Assembly (NCBI GenBank): GCA_947479995.1
Contig: CANKBT010000229.1
Location: forward strand, 1-5,552
Origin: Frankiaceae bacterium
GTDB lineage: Bacteria > Actinomycetota > Actinomycetes > Mycobacteriales > SCTD01
DNA length: 5,552 nucleotides
Direction: 5' to 3'
The notes beneath the pieces are model-generated. The model ran no database searches. It saw only the letters and a list, made by a program, of their open reading frames with translations, and was not told the origin of the DNA. A program made the position numbers and the translations under genes. Numbering within the stretch: position 1 is the first letter of the stretch; each line of letters starts with the position of its first letter. Positions 5,321 through 5,552 of the stretch are shown here, piece by piece.

Positions 5321-5408
5321 CGGTGCTCGGGCACGCGGTCCCGCCCCGTGCGGAGCCGTGCGGGCGCGGGCGGGGCCCGGGCGCGCAGGACTGCGTGCCC
5401 GAGCGCCG
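5321..5408. repeat. Long inverted repeat 1 in the gene-free right-hand region
   Basis: Arms 5321-5336 and 5393-5408 pair at 15 of 16 positions (12-bp perfect core GCTCGGGCACGC / GCGTGCCCGAGC), with a 56-bp spacer. Inside, CCCGCCC (5340-5346) pairs with GGGCGGG (5368-5374), and CCGTGCGG is repeated at 5346-5353 and 5356-5363. It starts 43 bp after the dehydrogenase stop and has no T-run, so a role as terminator or as a structured 3' element is possible but unproven. Confidence 0.6.
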
Positions 5409-5410
5409 GT

Positions 5411-5497
5411 GTGCGCGTCGACACCCACCTGGCCCCGCGAGCACCCCGTGGCCGGGCTCAGCGCCCGGCGCGGCCCGAGGCGGGTGTCGACGCGCAC
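5411..5497. repeat. Long inverted repeat 2, perfect 16-bp arms
   Basis: GTGCGCGTCGACACCC (5411-5426) recurs as its exact reverse complement at 5482-5497. Allowing two mismatches, the arms grow to 23 bp (5408-5430 with 5478-5500). The 55-bp spacer holds a separate perfect hairpin, GCCGGGC (5451-5457) and GCCCGGC (5463-5469), with loop TCAGC. The right arm ends about 30-42 bp before a possible start codon, so the arms could be paired operator sites; a folded RNA or a remnant of a small repeat element are alternatives. The rest of 5279-5526 shows no coding signal. Confidence 0.75.
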
Positions 5498-5526
5498 CGC
5501 CCTTCCCCTCGCGCGCCGCCGGGTGC

Positions 5527-5552
5527 ATGCTCCAGCGCATGGGCGACCTCAC
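5527..5552 (+). CDS. Possible start of a gene cut by the right edge
   Basis: Only the first codons are visible: ATG 5527 gives MLQRMGDL, and in-frame ATG 5539 gives MGDL. CATGCT at 5526-5531 lies 7 nt before ATG 5539, a near match to a leaderless -10 layout lacking the first T. There is too little sequence to judge coding or to name a product; it is listed because it would explain the regulatory-looking repeats just upstream. Confidence 0.25.

Noticed and set aside
2186..5497. Very long open frame on the minus strand (about 1,100 codons)
   Set aside because: It runs antisense to the cyclase and dehydrogenase and across two intergenic regions; composition is Arg/Gly/Ala/His repetitive with no domain. 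This is a GC-rich shadow.
5253..5552. Minus-strand open frame through the right-hand region
   Set aside because: Low-complexity Arg/Pro/Gly/Ala product, no ribosome-binding site or domain; the inverted repeats explain the region better.

Overview
The window is about 5.5 kb of very GC-rich DNA. Almost every third codon position is G or C, spacing is tight, GTG starts are common and TANNNT -10 boxes sit right next to start codons. This points to a chromosomal segment of a high-GC actinobacterium (Actinomycetota); genus cannot be judged. There are no tRNA/rRNA genes, CRISPR arrays, transposases or phage genes.

Layout. (1) Positions 1-842, minus: 5' two thirds of a nicotinate phosphoribosyltransferase (pncB, NAD salvage), running off the left edge. 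(2) 865-1725, plus: Fpg/Nei-family DNA glycosylase, divergent from pncB across only 22 bp. Both starts are exactly symmetric about a CGTACG palindrome that supplies a -10 box in each direction. (3) 1718-1897, minus: a small (~59 aa) putative zinc-binding protein whose 3' end overlaps the glycosylase. (4) 1939-2265, plus: single-domain rhodanese. (5) 2266-2883, minus: four-helix membrane protein with a Pro/Gly/Gln-rich tail, meeting the rhodanese stop to stop with no gap. (6) 3056-3943, plus: membrane diguanylate cyclase whose three-helix N-terminus resembles the copper-dependent ethylene-binding domain of plant ethylene receptors. (7) 3989-5278, plus: FAD-binding (GlcD-type) 2-hydroxyacid dehydrogenase with a likely leaderless start. 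(8) 5279-5526: gene-free, holding two adjacent long inverted repeats of almost equal span, followed by a possible gene start at the right edge.

The genes alternate strand and do not form one operon or pathway. NAD salvage, base excision repair, sulfur transfer, c-di-GMP signalling and hydroxyacid oxidation look like independent transcription units. Most interesting are the diguanylate cyclase sensor domain with the symmetric elements upstream of it, the rotationally symmetric pncB/glycosylase promoter, and the paired inverted repeats at the right end.
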